A DNA stretch of 64,000 nucleotides from Mesorhizobium loti (GTDB taxonomy: Bacteria; Pseudomonadota; Alphaproteobacteria; Rhizobiales; Rhizobiaceae): positions 94,781 through 158,780 of the forward strand of contig NZ_LPWA01000035.1 in the NCBI RefSeq assembly GCF_001510895.1, read 5' to 3'. The notes beneath the pieces were generated by a model. The model ran no database searches, was not told the DNA's origin, and was given only the letters and a program-made list of their open reading frames with translations. The position numbers and the translations under genes are program-made. Below are positions 37,324-47,425 of the stretch, piece after piece. Positions within the stretch are counted from its first letter, which is position 1; every line of letters begins with the position of its first letter.

Positions 37324-38256
37324 ATGAATCCTTGGCCGCAAATACCTGACGACGTAGTGGCATGGTTCCGAGCCGTGTTTGTTGAAGCCAACAAGCGGGT
37401 ATGCGAACGGCTTGTCAACCTTCCCAACGTGCGCGAGACCTCACTGGACGATGGCCTGATAGAGGCACTGATTCCTGATAGCGCGCCCACCCTGCTACCT
37501 TCCGGTGCTATTGTGCGCATGGATACACACAACATCGGTGGGATGCGCCGTCTTGGCAGTCCTGAGTGGGAATGGGACCGTCCATTCCGCCGTAGATGGG
37601 AGACAGCGGACATTGCCATCCTTGTGTTCATATATAGGGGCGACAAGCTAGTAGCTAAGAAGATTGGGCTGCTGCAATCGAAACGGCTCTATCCAGAAAA
37701 CAACGATGTCGACGACGAAGACCAGATTGGCTTTCTACAGGGCATGAATGCATTCTTGCGACGCGACGGTCAGCAAGCTGCAGTCGCACTAAACCGGGAC
37801 TTTGTATTCAACGACGGGTGTATCTATGGAGCGATCCATGCAGGGGATCGGCAAATCCAACTTATCGACGATCTGAACCGAGATTTTGGCAAGGCCGTCT
37901 ATTATCTGCTCTACAATCCGCACCAGATCCCCTGTTCGATCAGCTACCCCCTACGCGAGCGCATTCGCGTGGACCAAGTCACGATTGGTTGCCGCGTGAT
38001 CGATGCTGACCACGTCCATGGCGCTCTGGGAGAGCTGGCCGAAGGCGGATCGCCAACCTACGCGACGCTGAAGCGTATGGGCGCAGCCAGCGATTGGCCG
38101 CTCGAGACTTGGGCCGCGGATATGCTACTCACATGTCGGGTGGGCGAGCAGTTCGATGATGATCGAGACGGGCGGGTAAACTATTTCCTCGAGCGTCGGT
38201 CGGGTCCTATCGGCGCGGCGCTGGCGGCATCAATTACCTTGCCGGAAGGCGATTGA
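37324..38256 (+). CDS. Orphan protein of unknown function, possible D...QxK nuclease-like motif
   Basis: This 310-residue soluble protein is not recognised. GGGAGGGG precedes the ATG at 37324. By eye its base composition is poorer in G+C than the neighbours, and it stands alone between opposite-strand genes, which suggests acquisition by transfer. The part ETADIAILVFIYRGDKLVAK followed by KIGLLQSKRLYP resembles the spacing of PD-(D/E)XK-type nucleases of the Mrr group (Asp, a beta hairpin, then QxK). That is an inference from one short region. No transmembrane segment or signal peptide is present. Confidence 0.8.
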   Translation: MNPWPQIPDDVVAWFRAVFVEANKRVCERLVNLPNVRETSLDDGLIEALIPDSAPTLLPSGAIVRMDTHNIGGMRRLGSPEWEWDRPFRRRWETADIAILVFIYRGDKLVAKKIGLLQSKRLYPENNDVDDEDQIGFLQGMNAFLRRDGQQAAVALNRDFVFNDGCIYGAIHAGDRQIQLIDDLNRDFGKAVYYLLYNPHQIPCSISYPLRERIRVDQVTIGCRVIDADHVHGALGELAEGGSPTYATLKRMGAASDWPLETWAADMLLTCRVGEQFDDDRDGRVNYFLERRSGPIGAALAASITLPEGD

Positions 38257-38307
38257 ACGTGTCGGTGTGTGTAGCTACCCTTTAGAATGGCACAAGCTTG
38301 GCACTAG

Positions 38308-39054
38308 CTACCCCAGCCGCCCAAGTGCCGGAAAATTCTCCAAGAGCCAGTACGACGCGCTCTGCACGCCGCCGGTCAGGAAAAACACCCCGGCGACGAC
38401 CAGCAGCGCGCCGATCGCCTTCTCGACGCGCCCGAGATGGACACGGAATTTGCCGAGGAAGCGCATGAAGGCGCCGGAAAACAGCGCCGCGATCAGGAAA
38501 GGAATGCCGAGGCCGAGCGAATAGGCGGCGAGCAGCAGCGCGCCCTCGCCCACGGTCTCCCGGCCGCCGGCTAAAGTCAGGATCGGCCCGAGCACGGGGC
38601 CGATGCAGGGCGTCCAGCCGAAGGCGAAGGCCAGCCCCATGACATAGGCCGCGACCATGCTGGCGGGCTTGCCTTGCGACTGGAAGCGCGCCTCGCGCGA
38701 CAAAAGCGGGATGCGCAATATGCCGAGGAAATTCAGCCCCATCACGATGATCAGCGCGCCGGCCGCCATCGCCAGTTGTTCCTGCCAGACCCGCAACAGA
38801 TGGCCGATGGTCGAGGCACCGGCGCCGAGCGCGACGAAGACGGTGGAGAAACCGAGCACGAAAGCCAAAGAGGCGTAGAGCAGCGCGCCGCGCGCGCCCT
38901 CTCGCGCCGCGACGCCCTGATTGCCGCGGAAATCGTCGACGGATACGCCGGCCATATAGCAGAGATAAGGCGGCACCAGCGGCAGCACGCAAGGTGACAG
39001 GAACGAGATCGCCCCGGCCCCGACCGCGCTGACATAGCCGATGTCCAATGCCAT
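38308..39054 (-). CDS. ccdA: Cytochrome c biogenesis protein CcdA (thiol-disulfide membrane transporter)
   Basis: CcdA passes electrons across the membrane for cytochrome c maturation or periplasmic thiol reduction. The 248-residue protein has about six hydrophobic segments and the conserved Cys positions in FLSPCVLPLVPPYLCYM (residues 18-34) and GWTPCIGPVLGP (around 144-155). I chose the start at 39054 (MALDIGYVSA); the frame is open to 39111. It is divergent from the secreted COG4315-type gene. Confidence 0.9.
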   Translation of the reverse strand: MALDIGYVSAVGAGAISFLSPCVLPLVPPYLCYMAGVSVDDFRGNQGVAAREGARGALLYASLAFVLGFSTVFVALGAGASTIGHLLRVWQEQLAMAAGALIIVMGLNFLGILRIPLLSREARFQSQGKPASMVAAYVMGLAFAFGWTPCIGPVLGPILTLAGGRETVGEGALLLAAYSLGLGIPFLIAALFSGAFMRFLGKFRVHLGRVEKAIGALLVVAGVFFLTGGVQSASYWLLENFPALGRLG

Positions 39055-39220
39055 TTCATGAAACCCGATTGCGCTGGCGCCGATATAGCGATGCCGGAGC
39101 CCTCGTGCCAATCACCATTGTGTGGCACGTGGTCGCCTGGCCGAGGAAGAAACAGCCCCTCCTGTGCGTTGATTGGACAGCGCGCGATTGCCGCGTGCTT
39201 GTTCTCAGGGAGAGATTGTC

Positions 39221-39598
39221 ATGAAATCGATTGCACTCGGGTTCGCAGCCCTGTTGCTCGGCACTGTTGCATCCCACGCCGCCGAGGCATGGAAGGAGGC
39301 CGAAGTCGGCGGCAAGAAAATTTATACCGATGCCATGGGCATGACGCTTTACACCTACGACAAGGACGAGAAAGGCAAGTCGAACTGCTACGACAAATGC
39401 GCCGCCAATTGGCCGCCGCTGAAAGCCAAGGCGAGCGCGAAAGCCGAAGGCGAATGGTCCGTCGTCAAGCGCACCGACGGCACCCATATGTGGGCCTATG
39501 ACGGCAAGCCGGTCTACACCTTCGTCAAGGACAAGAAGGCCGGCGACATGACAGGCGAAGGCGTCGCAGGCGTCTGGCACGTGGCCAAGGCCGATTGA
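39221..39598 (+). CDS. Secreted protein with COG4315-type repeats
   Basis: This 125-residue protein has a signal peptide (MKSIALGFAALLLGTVASHA, cleaved near residue 20) and two repeats of the family type: YTDAMGMTLYTYDKDEKGKSNCYDKCAANWPPL and a second, MWAYDGKPVYTFVKDKKAGDMTGEG. These periplasmic proteins of unknown function are common in proteobacteria. AGGGAGAG precedes the ATG. CcdA next door handles periplasmic Cys, and this protein has a CYDKC pair, but a link is speculation. Confidence 0.88.
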   Translation: MKSIALGFAALLLGTVASHAAEAWKEAEVGGKKIYTDAMGMTLYTYDKDEKGKSNCYDKCAANWPPLKAKASAKAEGEWSVVKRTDGTHMWAYDGKPVYTFVKDKKAGDMTGEGVAGVWHVAKAD

Positions 39599-39886
39599 GT
39601 GTTGTTGTGGAGTATCGGCTGGCTGCCATTTCATCCGGCGGCGGCCGGCCCTGTGCCTTTCATCGCCGACCGGACAATTCCGGTGGCGTGAGACACGAAC
39701 CGTCGCGTCCTAAAAAATGTGATCTTCGCCATACACTCTAAGAGTGTATTGCCGGCGGCTGGTCCGCAAATTGGCTCCCTCCCCTTGACCGATCGCAAAA
39801 GCACGGCCATGTGAGCGACGAAAAGAGTGGGATTTCGTCGTGCGCCGCGGAGTTCTTCCGCCGCCTCACAGCTGATAAGAGACCTC

Positions 39887-42454
39887 ATGGACGTCGTCGT
39901 CGTCGAATCGCCGGCCAAGGCGAAGACAATCAACAAATATCTGGGCAAGAACTATAAGGTCTTGGCCTCGTTCGGCCATGTCCGCGACCTGCCCGCCAAG
40001 GACGGCTCGGTCCGCCCCGACGAGGACTTTGCCATGTCCTGGTCGGTCGACACGGCCTCCGGCAAGCGTCTTGCCGACATCGCCAAGGCGGTCAAGGACG
40101 CCGATGGCCTGATCCTCGCCACCGACCCGGATCGCGAGGGCGAGGCCATTTCCTGGCATGTGCTGGAAGTGCTGAGGCAGAAGCGCGCACTGAAGGACAA
40201 GCCGGTCAGCCGCGTCGTCTTCAACGCCATCACCAAGTCTTCCGTGCTCGAGGCCATGGCCAATCCGCGCCAGATCGATGCGCCGCTGGTCGACGCCTAT
40301 CTCGCCCGCCGCGCGCTCGACTATCTGGTCGGCTTCACGCTCTCGCCGGTGCTGTGGCGCAAGCTGCCCGGCGCCCGTTCGGCGGGGCGTGTGCAATCGG
40401 TGGCGCTGCGCCTCGTCTGCGACCGCGAATCCGAGATCGAGCGCTTCATCCGCGAGGAATACTGGCAGATCGCCGCCATTCTCGACACGCCGCGCAACGA
40501 CAGTTTCGAGGCGCGGCTGACCGCCTATGCCGGCAAGAAGCTGCAAAAACTCGACATCGCCAACAAGGCGCAGGCCGACGACATCAAGGCGATGCTGGAA
40601 GGCGCGACCTTCAAGGCACTGTCGGTCGAAGCCAAGCCCACCAGGCGCAATCCGGGTCCGCCCTTCACCACCTCGACGCTGCAGCAGGCCGCCTCCTCGC
40701 GGCTCGGCTTCTCGGCCAACCGCACCATGCAGGTCGCCCAGAAGCTCTATGAAGGCATGGATGTCGGCGGCGAGACAGCCGGCCTCATCACCTATATGCG
40801 AACTGACGGCGTGCAGATGGCGCCGGAGGCGATCGAGGCCGCGCGCGATGCCATCGTCAGCGAATTCGGCGCAAAATACCTGCCCGAAAAGCCGCGCTAC
40901 TACTCGGTCAAGGCCAAGAACGCCCAGGAAGCGCATGAGGCGATCCGCCCGACCGATTTCAAGCGCACGCCGGCATCGGTCAGGCAATATCTCGATGCCG
41001 ACCAGGCGCGCCTTTACGAGCTGATCTGGAAGCGCGCCATCGCCAGCCAGATGCAGCCGGCAGAGATCGAGCGCACCACGGTCGAGATCGAGGCGGTCAA
41101 CGGCGTCCGCACCGCCGAGCTGCGCGCGGTCGGCTCGGTCGTGCGCTTCGACGGCTTCATCGCCGCCTACACCGATCAGAAGGAAGAGGACGCCGAGGAC
41201 GAGGAAAGCCGCCGCCTGCCCGAGATCCGAGCCAACGAACAGCTTGCCCGCCAGGCGATCAACGCCACCCAGCATACGACGGAGCCGCCGCCGCGCTATT
41301 CCGAGGCGTCGCTTATCAAGAAGCTGGAAGAGCTCGGCATCGGCCGGCCGTCGACCTATACGGCGATCCTGAAGACGCTGGAGGACCGTGACTACGTCGC
41401 CATCGACCGGCGCAAGCTGGTGCCGCAGGCCAAGGGCCGGCTGCTCTCGGCCTTCCTCGAAAGCTTCTTCGAGCGCTATGTCGAATATGACTTCACCGCC
41501 TCGCTCGAAGAAAAGCTCGACGAGATCTCCGACGGCAAGCTCGCCTGGAAGGACGTGCTGCGCGACTTCTGGAAGGATTTTTCGGGTGCCGTCGACGACA
41601 TCAAGGAACTGCGCGTCGCCGACGTGCTCGATGCCTTGAACGACGAGCTGGCGCCACTGGTGTTCCCGGCGCGGGAAGACGGCTCGAACCCGCGTATCTG
41701 CCCGAAATGCGGCACCGGGAACCTGTCGCTGAAGCTCGGCAAGTTCGGCGCCTTCGTCGGCTGCTCGAACTATCCCGAATGCTCCTACACCCGCCAGCTT
41801 GGCGACGCCGCCAATCCCAATGGCGAGAACGGCAACGGCGAGGACGGCGTCAGGCTGCTCGGCAAGGATCCCTACACTGCCGAGGAGATCACGCTGCGCA
41901 GCGGCCGCTTCGGACCCTACATCCAGCGTGGCGAAGGCAAGGAAGCCAAGCGCTCCAGCCTGCCCAAGGGCTGGACCGCAGAGTCGATCGACCATGAGAA
42001 GGCGCTGGCCCTGCTGGCATTGCCGCGCGATGTCGGCAAGCATCCCGAAACCGGCAAGATGATCTCGGCCGGTCTTGGGCGTTACGGGCCATTCGTGCTG
42101 CACGACGGCACATACGCCAATCTGGAAAGCATCGAGGACGTGTTCTCGATCGGCTTGAACCGCGCCGTCTCGGTGATTGCCGAGAAGCAGCAGAAGGGCA
42201 AGGGCGGCCGCAACGGCGCCACGCCCGCGGCGTTGAAGGAACTCGGCGACCACCCCGACGGCGGCGGCAAGATCGTTGTCCGCGACGGCCGCTACGGCCC
42301 TTACGTCAATTACGGCAAGGTCAATGCGACGCTGCCCAAGGGCAAGGACCCTCAGTCGGTGACGATGGAAGAGGCGCTCGCTTTGATCGCCGAGAAGGAA
42401 GCCAAGGGCGGAGGCGGCAAGAAGCCGTTCCGTCGGGCGGCGAAGAAAGGATAG
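39887..42454 (+). CDS. topA: DNA topoisomerase I
   Basis: Type IA topoisomerase that relaxes negative supercoils. The 855-residue protein begins with the TOPRIM segment MDVVVVESPAKAKTINKYLG and has the catalytic tyrosine at about residue 303 in TYMRTDG. Four-Cys zinc ribbon sequence (CPKCGTGNLSLKLGKFGAFVG then CSNYPECSY) follows, and two more Lys/Gly-rich repeats (RFGPYIQRGEGK, GRYGPFVLHDG) complete the C-terminus. The start at 39887 is an internal ATG fitting the family; an upstream open extension exists. rnr follows after 6 bp. Confidence 0.96.
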   Translation: MDVVVVESPAKAKTINKYLGKNYKVLASFGHVRDLPAKDGSVRPDEDFAMSWSVDTASGKRLADIAKAVKDADGLILATDPDREGEAISWHVLEVLRQKRALKDKPVSRVVFNAITKSSVLEAMANPRQIDAPLVDAYLARRALDYLVGFTLSPVLWRKLPGARSAGRVQSVALRLVCDRESEIERFIREEYWQIAAILDTPRNDSFEARLTAYAGKKLQKLDIANKAQADDIKAMLEGATFKALSVEAKPTRRNPGPPFTTSTLQQAASSRLGFSANRTMQVAQKLYEGMDVGGETAGLITYMRTDGVQMAPEAIEAARDAIVSEFGAKYLPEKPRYYSVKAKNAQEAHEAIRPTDFKRTPASVRQYLDADQARLYELIWKRAIASQMQPAEIERTTVEIEAVNGVRTAELRAVGSVVRFDGFIAAYTDQKEEDAEDEESRRLPEIRANEQLARQAINATQHTTEPPPRYSEASLIKKLEELGIGRPSTYTAILKTLEDRDYVAIDRRKLVPQAKGRLLSAFLESFFERYVEYDFTASLEEKLDEISDGKLAWKDVLRDFWKDFSGAVDDIKELRVADVLDALNDELAPLVFPAREDGSNPRICPKCGTGNLSLKLGKFGAFVGCSNYPECSYTRQLGDAANPNGENGNGEDGVRLLGKDPYTAEEITLRSGRFGPYIQRGEGKEAKRSSLPKGWTAESIDHEKALALLALPRDVGKHPETGKMISAGLGRYGPFVLHDGTYANLESIEDVFSIGLNRAVSVIAEKQQKGKGGRNGATPAALKELGDHPDGGGKIVVRDGRYGPYVNYGKVNATLPKGKDPQSVTMEEALALIAEKEAKGGGGKKPFRRAAKKG

Positions 42455-42460
42455 CAGGAC

Positions 42461-44767
42461 GTGGCGCGCAGGATCTCCGGAAGAAGCCACGGCGATCCGC
42501 GCAGCGCCGACACCCGGGCCAAGGTGAAAGACGACTACCGGCCCTCGCGTGACGAAATCCTGCGCTACATCGCCGAAAATCCCGATCGCTCCGGAAAACG
42601 CGAGATCGCCAAAGCCTTCGCGCTGCGTGGCGAAGACCGCATCTGGCTGAAGGACCTGCTGCGCGACCTTCAGGACGAAGGTCTGCTGACCAAGGAACGC
42701 AAGCGCCTCACCCGCGCGGGCGCCCTGCCCCACGTCGCCGTGCTCGACATTGTCGGCCGCGACGCCGACGGCGTGCTGCTGGCCAATCCGAGCGAATACA
42801 GCGGTCCCGGCTCGCCGCCTGTCATCGCCATCCGCATTTCCCGGGGAGCGACCGGTCCCGTTCCCGGCATCGGCGACCGCGTGCTCGCCAAGACCTTCCC
42901 GACCGATGATCCCACTGGTCCCGCCTACACCGGACGGGTGATGAAGGTCTTCGAGAAGCGCAGAGAGGCGGTTCTCGGCGTCTTCCGCGTGTTGAAGGAC
43001 GGGACTTTCCGCATCGAGCCGGTGGAGCGACGCCAGCCGGAACTCATCGTCGACAAGGAATTCCAGAACGGCGCTAAAAACGGCGACCTGGTCGAGGTCG
43101 AGCCCGCGCGGGCATCCCGCTATGGACTGCCCAGAGCCAAGGTTCTCAATGTGCTTGGCTCGCTGACCAGCGAGAAGGCGGTCTCGATGATCGCCATCCA
43201 CGCCCACGACATCCCCCATATCTTTCCGGCCGATGTGATCGCCGAAGCCGAGGCGGCGAAGCCCGCGACGCTTGCCGGCCGTGAGGACTGGCGTGACTTG
43301 CCGCTGGTCACCATCGATCCCGCCGACGCCAAGGACCATGACGACGCGGTCTTCGCCACGCCCGACACGGACGAGAAGAACCCCGGCGGCGTCATCGCCA
43401 CCGTCGCGATCGCCGACGTCGCCGCCTATATCCGCCATGGCACGGCGCTCGACCGCGAAGCGCTGAAGCGCGGCAATTCGGTCTATTTCCCGGACCGTGT
43501 CGTGCCGATGCTGCCCGAGCGCATCTCCAACGATCTTTGCTCGCTGCGCGAAGGCGAGGACCGTCCGGCCATCGCCGTGCGCATGACCTTTTCGGCGGAA
43601 GGCCGGAAGCTCAGGCACTCCTTCCATCGCGTCATGATGAAATCGGCGGCCAAGCTCGCCTACCCGCAGGCACAGGCTGCGATAGATGGCTCGCCGGACG
43701 ACAAGACGAAGCCAATCCTCGATACGGTTTTGAGGCCGCTATGGGATGCCTATGCCGTGCTGAAGCGCGGCCGCGATGCCCGCCAGCCGCTGGAGCTCGA
43801 CCTGCCGGAACGCAAGATCCTGCTCAAGCCGGACGGCACGGTCGACCGGGTCGTTGTGCCGGAGCGCCTCGACGCCCACAAGCTGATCGAGGAGTTCATG
43901 ATCCAGGCCAACGTCGCGGCCGCCGAGACGCTGGAAGGCAAGAAAGAGCCGTTGGTCTACCGTATCCACGATGCGCCGGCGCTGGCCAAGCAGGAATCGC
44001 TGCGTGAGTTCCTCCACACGCTCGGCCTGTCATTGGCGCGCGGCGCGCAGATGCGGCCCAGCCAGTTCAACGGCATCCTGGAGCGTGTGCGCGGCGCCGA
44101 CAACGAGGCGCTGGTCAACGAGGTGGTGCTGCGCTCACAGAGCCAGGCCGAATACTCGCCGAAGAACATCGGCCATTTCGGCCTCAACCTGAGGCGCTAC
44201 GCGCATTTTACCTCGCCGATCCGGCGCTATTCGGATCTCATCGTGCACCGAGGGCTGATCGCAGCGCTCGGCCTTGGGCCCGGTGGCCTGACGCAACCCG
44301 AAGCCGACCGGCTGGAGGAAGTCGCAGCACTCATCTCGGCCACCGAACGCCGCGCCATGGCCGCCGAACGCGACACGGTCGACCGGCTGATCGCCGCTTA
44401 CCTCGCCGAGCGCATCAACGACACCTTCGACGCGCGCATCTCCGGCGTCACCAAGGCGGGACTCTTTGTCCAATTGCCGCAATATGGCGCCGATGGTTTC
44501 ATCCCGGTGTCAAGTTTGAGCGGCGACTACTATATCTACGACGAAACCGCTCGATCGCTGTTCGGAGACCGCACCGGCAAGGGCTATCAGCTCGCCGACC
44601 GCGTCGAGGTTCGGCTGCTCGAGGTCGCGCCGATGGCCGGCGCGATGCGTTTCGAGATGCTGACCGACCCGAAGCCGCTGCCAGGCTCGCGACGGTCGTT
44701 CCACAAGGTCAAGGGCCGCGCCCGTGCGTCGCAGTCGCGTTTCGGACCCCGCGGCGGGAGAAGATGA
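42461..44767 (+). CDS. rnr: Ribonuclease R
   Basis: 3'-5' exoribonuclease that degrades structured RNA. The 768-residue protein has the RNB catalytic domain with Asp residues in LVTIDPADAKDHDDAVFA, the conserved RYAHFTSPIRRYSDLIVHRG region, and a C-terminal S1 domain plus basic tail (SRFGPRGGRR). Start is GTG at 42461 with AGCAGGA just upstream, six bases after topA stop. Its stop overlaps the DUF983 start (ATGATG). Together topA, rnr and the DUF983 gene form an operon. Confidence 0.95.
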   Translation: MARRISGRSHGDPRSADTRAKVKDDYRPSRDEILRYIAENPDRSGKREIAKAFALRGEDRIWLKDLLRDLQDEGLLTKERKRLTRAGALPHVAVLDIVGRDADGVLLANPSEYSGPGSPPVIAIRISRGATGPVPGIGDRVLAKTFPTDDPTGPAYTGRVMKVFEKRREAVLGVFRVLKDGTFRIEPVERRQPELIVDKEFQNGAKNGDLVEVEPARASRYGLPRAKVLNVLGSLTSEKAVSMIAIHAHDIPHIFPADVIAEAEAAKPATLAGREDWRDLPLVTIDPADAKDHDDAVFATPDTDEKNPGGVIATVAIADVAAYIRHGTALDREALKRGNSVYFPDRVVPMLPERISNDLCSLREGEDRPAIAVRMTFSAEGRKLRHSFHRVMMKSAAKLAYPQAQAAIDGSPDDKTKPILDTVLRPLWDAYAVLKRGRDARQPLELDLPERKILLKPDGTVDRVVVPERLDAHKLIEEFMIQANVAAAETLEGKKEPLVYRIHDAPALAKQESLREFLHTLGLSLARGAQMRPSQFNGILERVRGADNEALVNEVVLRSQSQAEYSPKNIGHFGLNLRRYAHFTSPIRRYSDLIVHRGLIAALGLGPGGLTQPEADRLEEVAALISATERRAMAAERDTVDRLIAAYLAERINDTFDARISGVTKAGLFVQLPQYGADGFIPVSSLSGDYYIYDETARSLFGDRTGKGYQLADRVEVRLLEVAPMAGAMRFEMLTDPKPLPGSRRSFHKVKGRARASQSRFGPRGGRR

Positions 44768-45213
44768 TGCCAAAAGAATTTGGTATGGAACAACAGGTTT
44801 TCGGCGGTGAGCATCACTCGGGCCGCGTCGCGCGTCCGCTGTGGACGGCAATCAAGCGCGGCCTACTCGGCCGCTGCCCGCATTGCGGCGAAGGCAAGCT
44901 GTTCTACGCCTTCACCAAGTCCGTCGACACATGCAGTGTCTGCGGCGAGGAGCTTCATCACCATCGCGCCGACGACCTTCCGGCCTATCTGGTGATCGTC
45001 ATCGTCGGCCACATCGTGGTCGGCGCCTTCATGACCGTGGAGGCGACCTCGACGCTCACGCTGTGGCAGCACGCGCTGATCTGGGTGCCGCTGACCTTTG
45101 GTCTGGCCGTCGCCTTGCTGCAGCCGGTCAAGGGCGCCGTCATCGGCCTGCAATGGGCGCTCTATATGCATGGATTCGGCAGCGAGAAGGACGAGTTTGA
45201 ACCGCATCCCTAG
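44764..45213 (+). CDS. DUF983 membrane protein
   Basis: This 149-residue protein has the DUF983 zinc-like knuckle (RGLLGRCPHCGEGKLFYAF ... CSVCGEELHHHRADDLPAY), followed by two transmembrane helices (about 76-96 and 103-124). Function is unknown; DUF983 is often near cytochrome oxidase or envelope genes. Its start overlaps the rnr stop. A RIME-like element sits just after its stop. Confidence 0.9.
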   Translation: MMPKEFGMEQQVFGGEHHSGRVARPLWTAIKRGLLGRCPHCGEGKLFYAFTKSVDTCSVCGEELHHHRADDLPAYLVIVIVGHIVVGAFMTVEATSTLTLWQHALIWVPLTFGLAVALLQPVKGAVIGLQWALYMHGFGSEKDEFEPHP

Positions 45214-45216
45214 GGT

Positions 45217-45304
45217 TGGAGCGGCTAAGCGAGCGCCGTCCGCTCCAACCATCTGTTTTTATTCCGGACGAAAACCGCTGCGCACTTTTCCTGGAATTGC
45301 TCCA
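45217..45304 (-). repeat. RIME-like element, full copy in reverse orientation
   Basis: Reading on the minus strand it is the usual sequence: GGAGCAATTCCAGGAAAAGT ... TCCGGAAT, followed by the second palindrome TGGAGCGG...CCGCTCCA (45217-45247 on the plus strand). It lies three bases after the DUF983 stop. Confidence 0.75.
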
Positions 45305-45390
45305 GCAGCGACGTTTCGTCCGAGGCTGGTGCAAAGCCCCGAACGCTCAAGCCACTTTCGCATTCGAGAAGTTTCCGCTAGGTCGAGCGC

Positions 45391-46131
45391 ATGGAAGGAA
45401 TGACCAAGGCGGATGTCGATAAACTCGATAAAGGCTTGGCCGTGCACGGCGGCCGGCCGCTTCGCCCGCGCGATGCCGCAACCTTGATTCTGCTCGACCG
45501 AAGCGGCAGCGACGTTCTGGTGCTGATGGGTCGGCGCCATGCCGGCCACGCCTTCATGCCCGGAAAGTTCGTCTTCCCCGGCGGCCGCACCGACCTTGCC
45601 GATAGCCGCATTCCGGTGGCTGCCCCGCTGCACGCCGAGGACGCGGCAAGGCTTGCCAGCGGCCCCGGTCGCGCCAGCGCCGCGCGGGCGCGCGCCATCG
45701 CCTTGTCGGCAATCCGCGAGACTTACGAGGAAGCCGGCCTGCTGATCGGCCGCAAGGGCCCGTTCGCGACCGCCATGCGCGACTGGCAGGGTTTCGTCGA
45801 ACACGGGGTGACGCCATCGCTGGACGCCTTGCGCTTCATCGCCCGCGCCATCACCCCGCCCAACCGGGTGCGCCGCTTCGACACGCGCTTCTTCAGCGCC
45901 TGGCGTGAGGACGTCGCTGTGGAATTGCCGGATGGCGGTCCGACCAACGAGCTGGAAGAACTCGTCTGGCTGCCGCTCGCCGAGGCGCGCAAGGCCGATA
46001 TTCCCGACATTACCCACATGATCCTGGAAGAACTGGAAAAGCGGCTCGCCCACGATCCCTTGCTGCGTCCAGGCGGTGCCGTGCCGTTCTTCCGGCTCAT
46101 TAGAAACCGCTTCGTCCGCGAAGTCCTTTAG
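45391..46131 (+). CDS. NUDIX hydrolase (large, 246 aa)
   Basis: The NUDIX box is split by an insertion: MPGKFVFPGGRTDLADSRIP ... then ALSAIRETYEEAGLLIG (REx2EEx2GL type) about 45 residues later. This layout occurs in NUDIX proteins related to CoA or acyl-CoA pyrophosphatases (NUDT7/19-like). The C-terminus carries WLPLAEARKADIPDITHMIL. Start at 45391 is preferred over the ATG nine bases downstream. It is in the topA-rnr cluster region common in Rhizobiales. Confidence 0.85.
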   Translation: MEGMTKADVDKLDKGLAVHGGRPLRPRDAATLILLDRSGSDVLVLMGRRHAGHAFMPGKFVFPGGRTDLADSRIPVAAPLHAEDAARLASGPGRASAARARAIALSAIRETYEEAGLLIGRKGPFATAMRDWQGFVEHGVTPSLDALRFIARAITPPNRVRRFDTRFFSAWREDVAVELPDGGPTNELEELVWLPLAEARKADIPDITHMILEELEKRLAHDPLLRPGGAVPFFRLIRNRFVREVL

Positions 46132-46151
46132 AAACAGAGCATCCATATCCC

Positions 46152-47326
46152 ATGACGGTCGATACCCAGCAAAAGGGCGACGAACGCGTACACTGGCTGC
46201 CGATGATCGCGGCGATCTCCTCGATCAGCGTGGTCGGCATCGCCATCGGCCTCGGCATGCCGCTGCTCAGCGTCATCCTCGAAACGCGCGGCCACTCGGC
46301 CTCGATGATCGGCCTCAACACCGCCGTCGCCGGCCTCGCCTCGATCGCCGGCGCGCCGCTCGCCACGCCGCTTGCGATGCGGCTCGGCGTCGCCTGGACC
46401 ATGCTTTTGATGATCGCCGTCGGCGCGCTCGCCTTCGTCGGCTTCCATTTCGCGCCCGACTTCTGGATGTGGTTCCCGCTCCGCGTCGCGCTGCACATCT
46501 CGCTGACGGTGCTGTTCATCCTGTCGGAATTCTGGATCAGCACCTCGGCGCCGCCGCATCGCCGCGGCCTGGTGCTCGGCATCTACGCCACGGTGCTGTC
46601 GCTCGGCTTCGCCGCCGGTCCCTGGCTGTTCGCCCATCTCGGCTCGAGCGGCTTCCTGCCGTTCGGCGTCACCATCGGGCTTGTGACGCTGGCGGCCATT
46701 CCGGTGCTGGCGGCCCGCAACGAGAGCCCGGCGATCGTCGCCGACGGCGAAACCAGCCATTTCCTGCGCTATATCTGGCTGGTGCCGACTGCGACCTTCG
46801 CCGTGCTGGTGTTCGGCGCGGTCGAGACCGGCGGCTTTTCATTATTCCCCGTCTACGGCAGCCGCATCGGCTATTCGGAGCCCGACGCCGCGCTGTTGCT
46901 GACCATGATTGGCCTTGGCAACGTGCTCTTGCAGATACCGATCGGCATGATCAGTGACCGCGTCTCCGACCGCCGCTACCTGCTTCTGGCCTGCGCCACG
47001 GTCGGTCTCATCGGAACCGTGTTCATGCCTTTCTTCGCCCAGACTGGCACCTGATGGCGGCTCTTCTGTTCGTCTGGGGCGGCGTGGTCGCGGCCATGTA
47101 CACGATCGGCCTTGCCCATCTCGGCTCGCAGCTTTCGGGACACGAGCTCGCCTCCGCCAACGCCGCCTTCGTGCTCTGCTACGGCGTCGGCATGGTGATC
47201 GGCCCGCAGGCGATCGGCATCGGCATGGATGCCTTCGGCCCCTCGGGCTTCGGCTGGTCGCTCGCTTTGTTCTTTGCCGCCTATATGCTCCTGGTCTTGG
47301 TCCGGCTGGTGCGTAAGATCCTCTAG
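46152..47326 (+). CDS. MFS transporter, one-base deletion
   Basis: The corrected protein is 391 residues with about twelve predicted transmembrane helices. The N-terminal part (MTVDTQQKGDERVHWLPMIAA then GIAIGLGMPLLSVILETRG) runs to about 47053 and ends in QTGT and a stop; the C-terminal helices (MAALLFVWGGVVAAMYTIGL) are in the next frame. A missing G (CACCTGATGG for CACCTGGATGG) reconnects them. Substrate is unknown; the family is of the YcaD-like type seen beside this cluster. Confidence 0.85.
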
Positions 47327-47425
47327 CGCGGAATATCGCCGCAGCTTGGGCTATCCTGACATCACCGTGTCAGCAGCACCCCTGCTATACCTCGCTCCAA
47401 CGCAGGCATCGCGAGGAGAGATCGG

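Noticed and set aside
39866..43627. Very long open frame (over 1,200 codons) on the minus strand opposite topA and rnr
   Set aside because: It is antisense to two certain genes and mirrors their codon pattern; high GC content keeps opposite frames open. Composition is Arg/Ala/Gly/Asp-rich without domain motifs.
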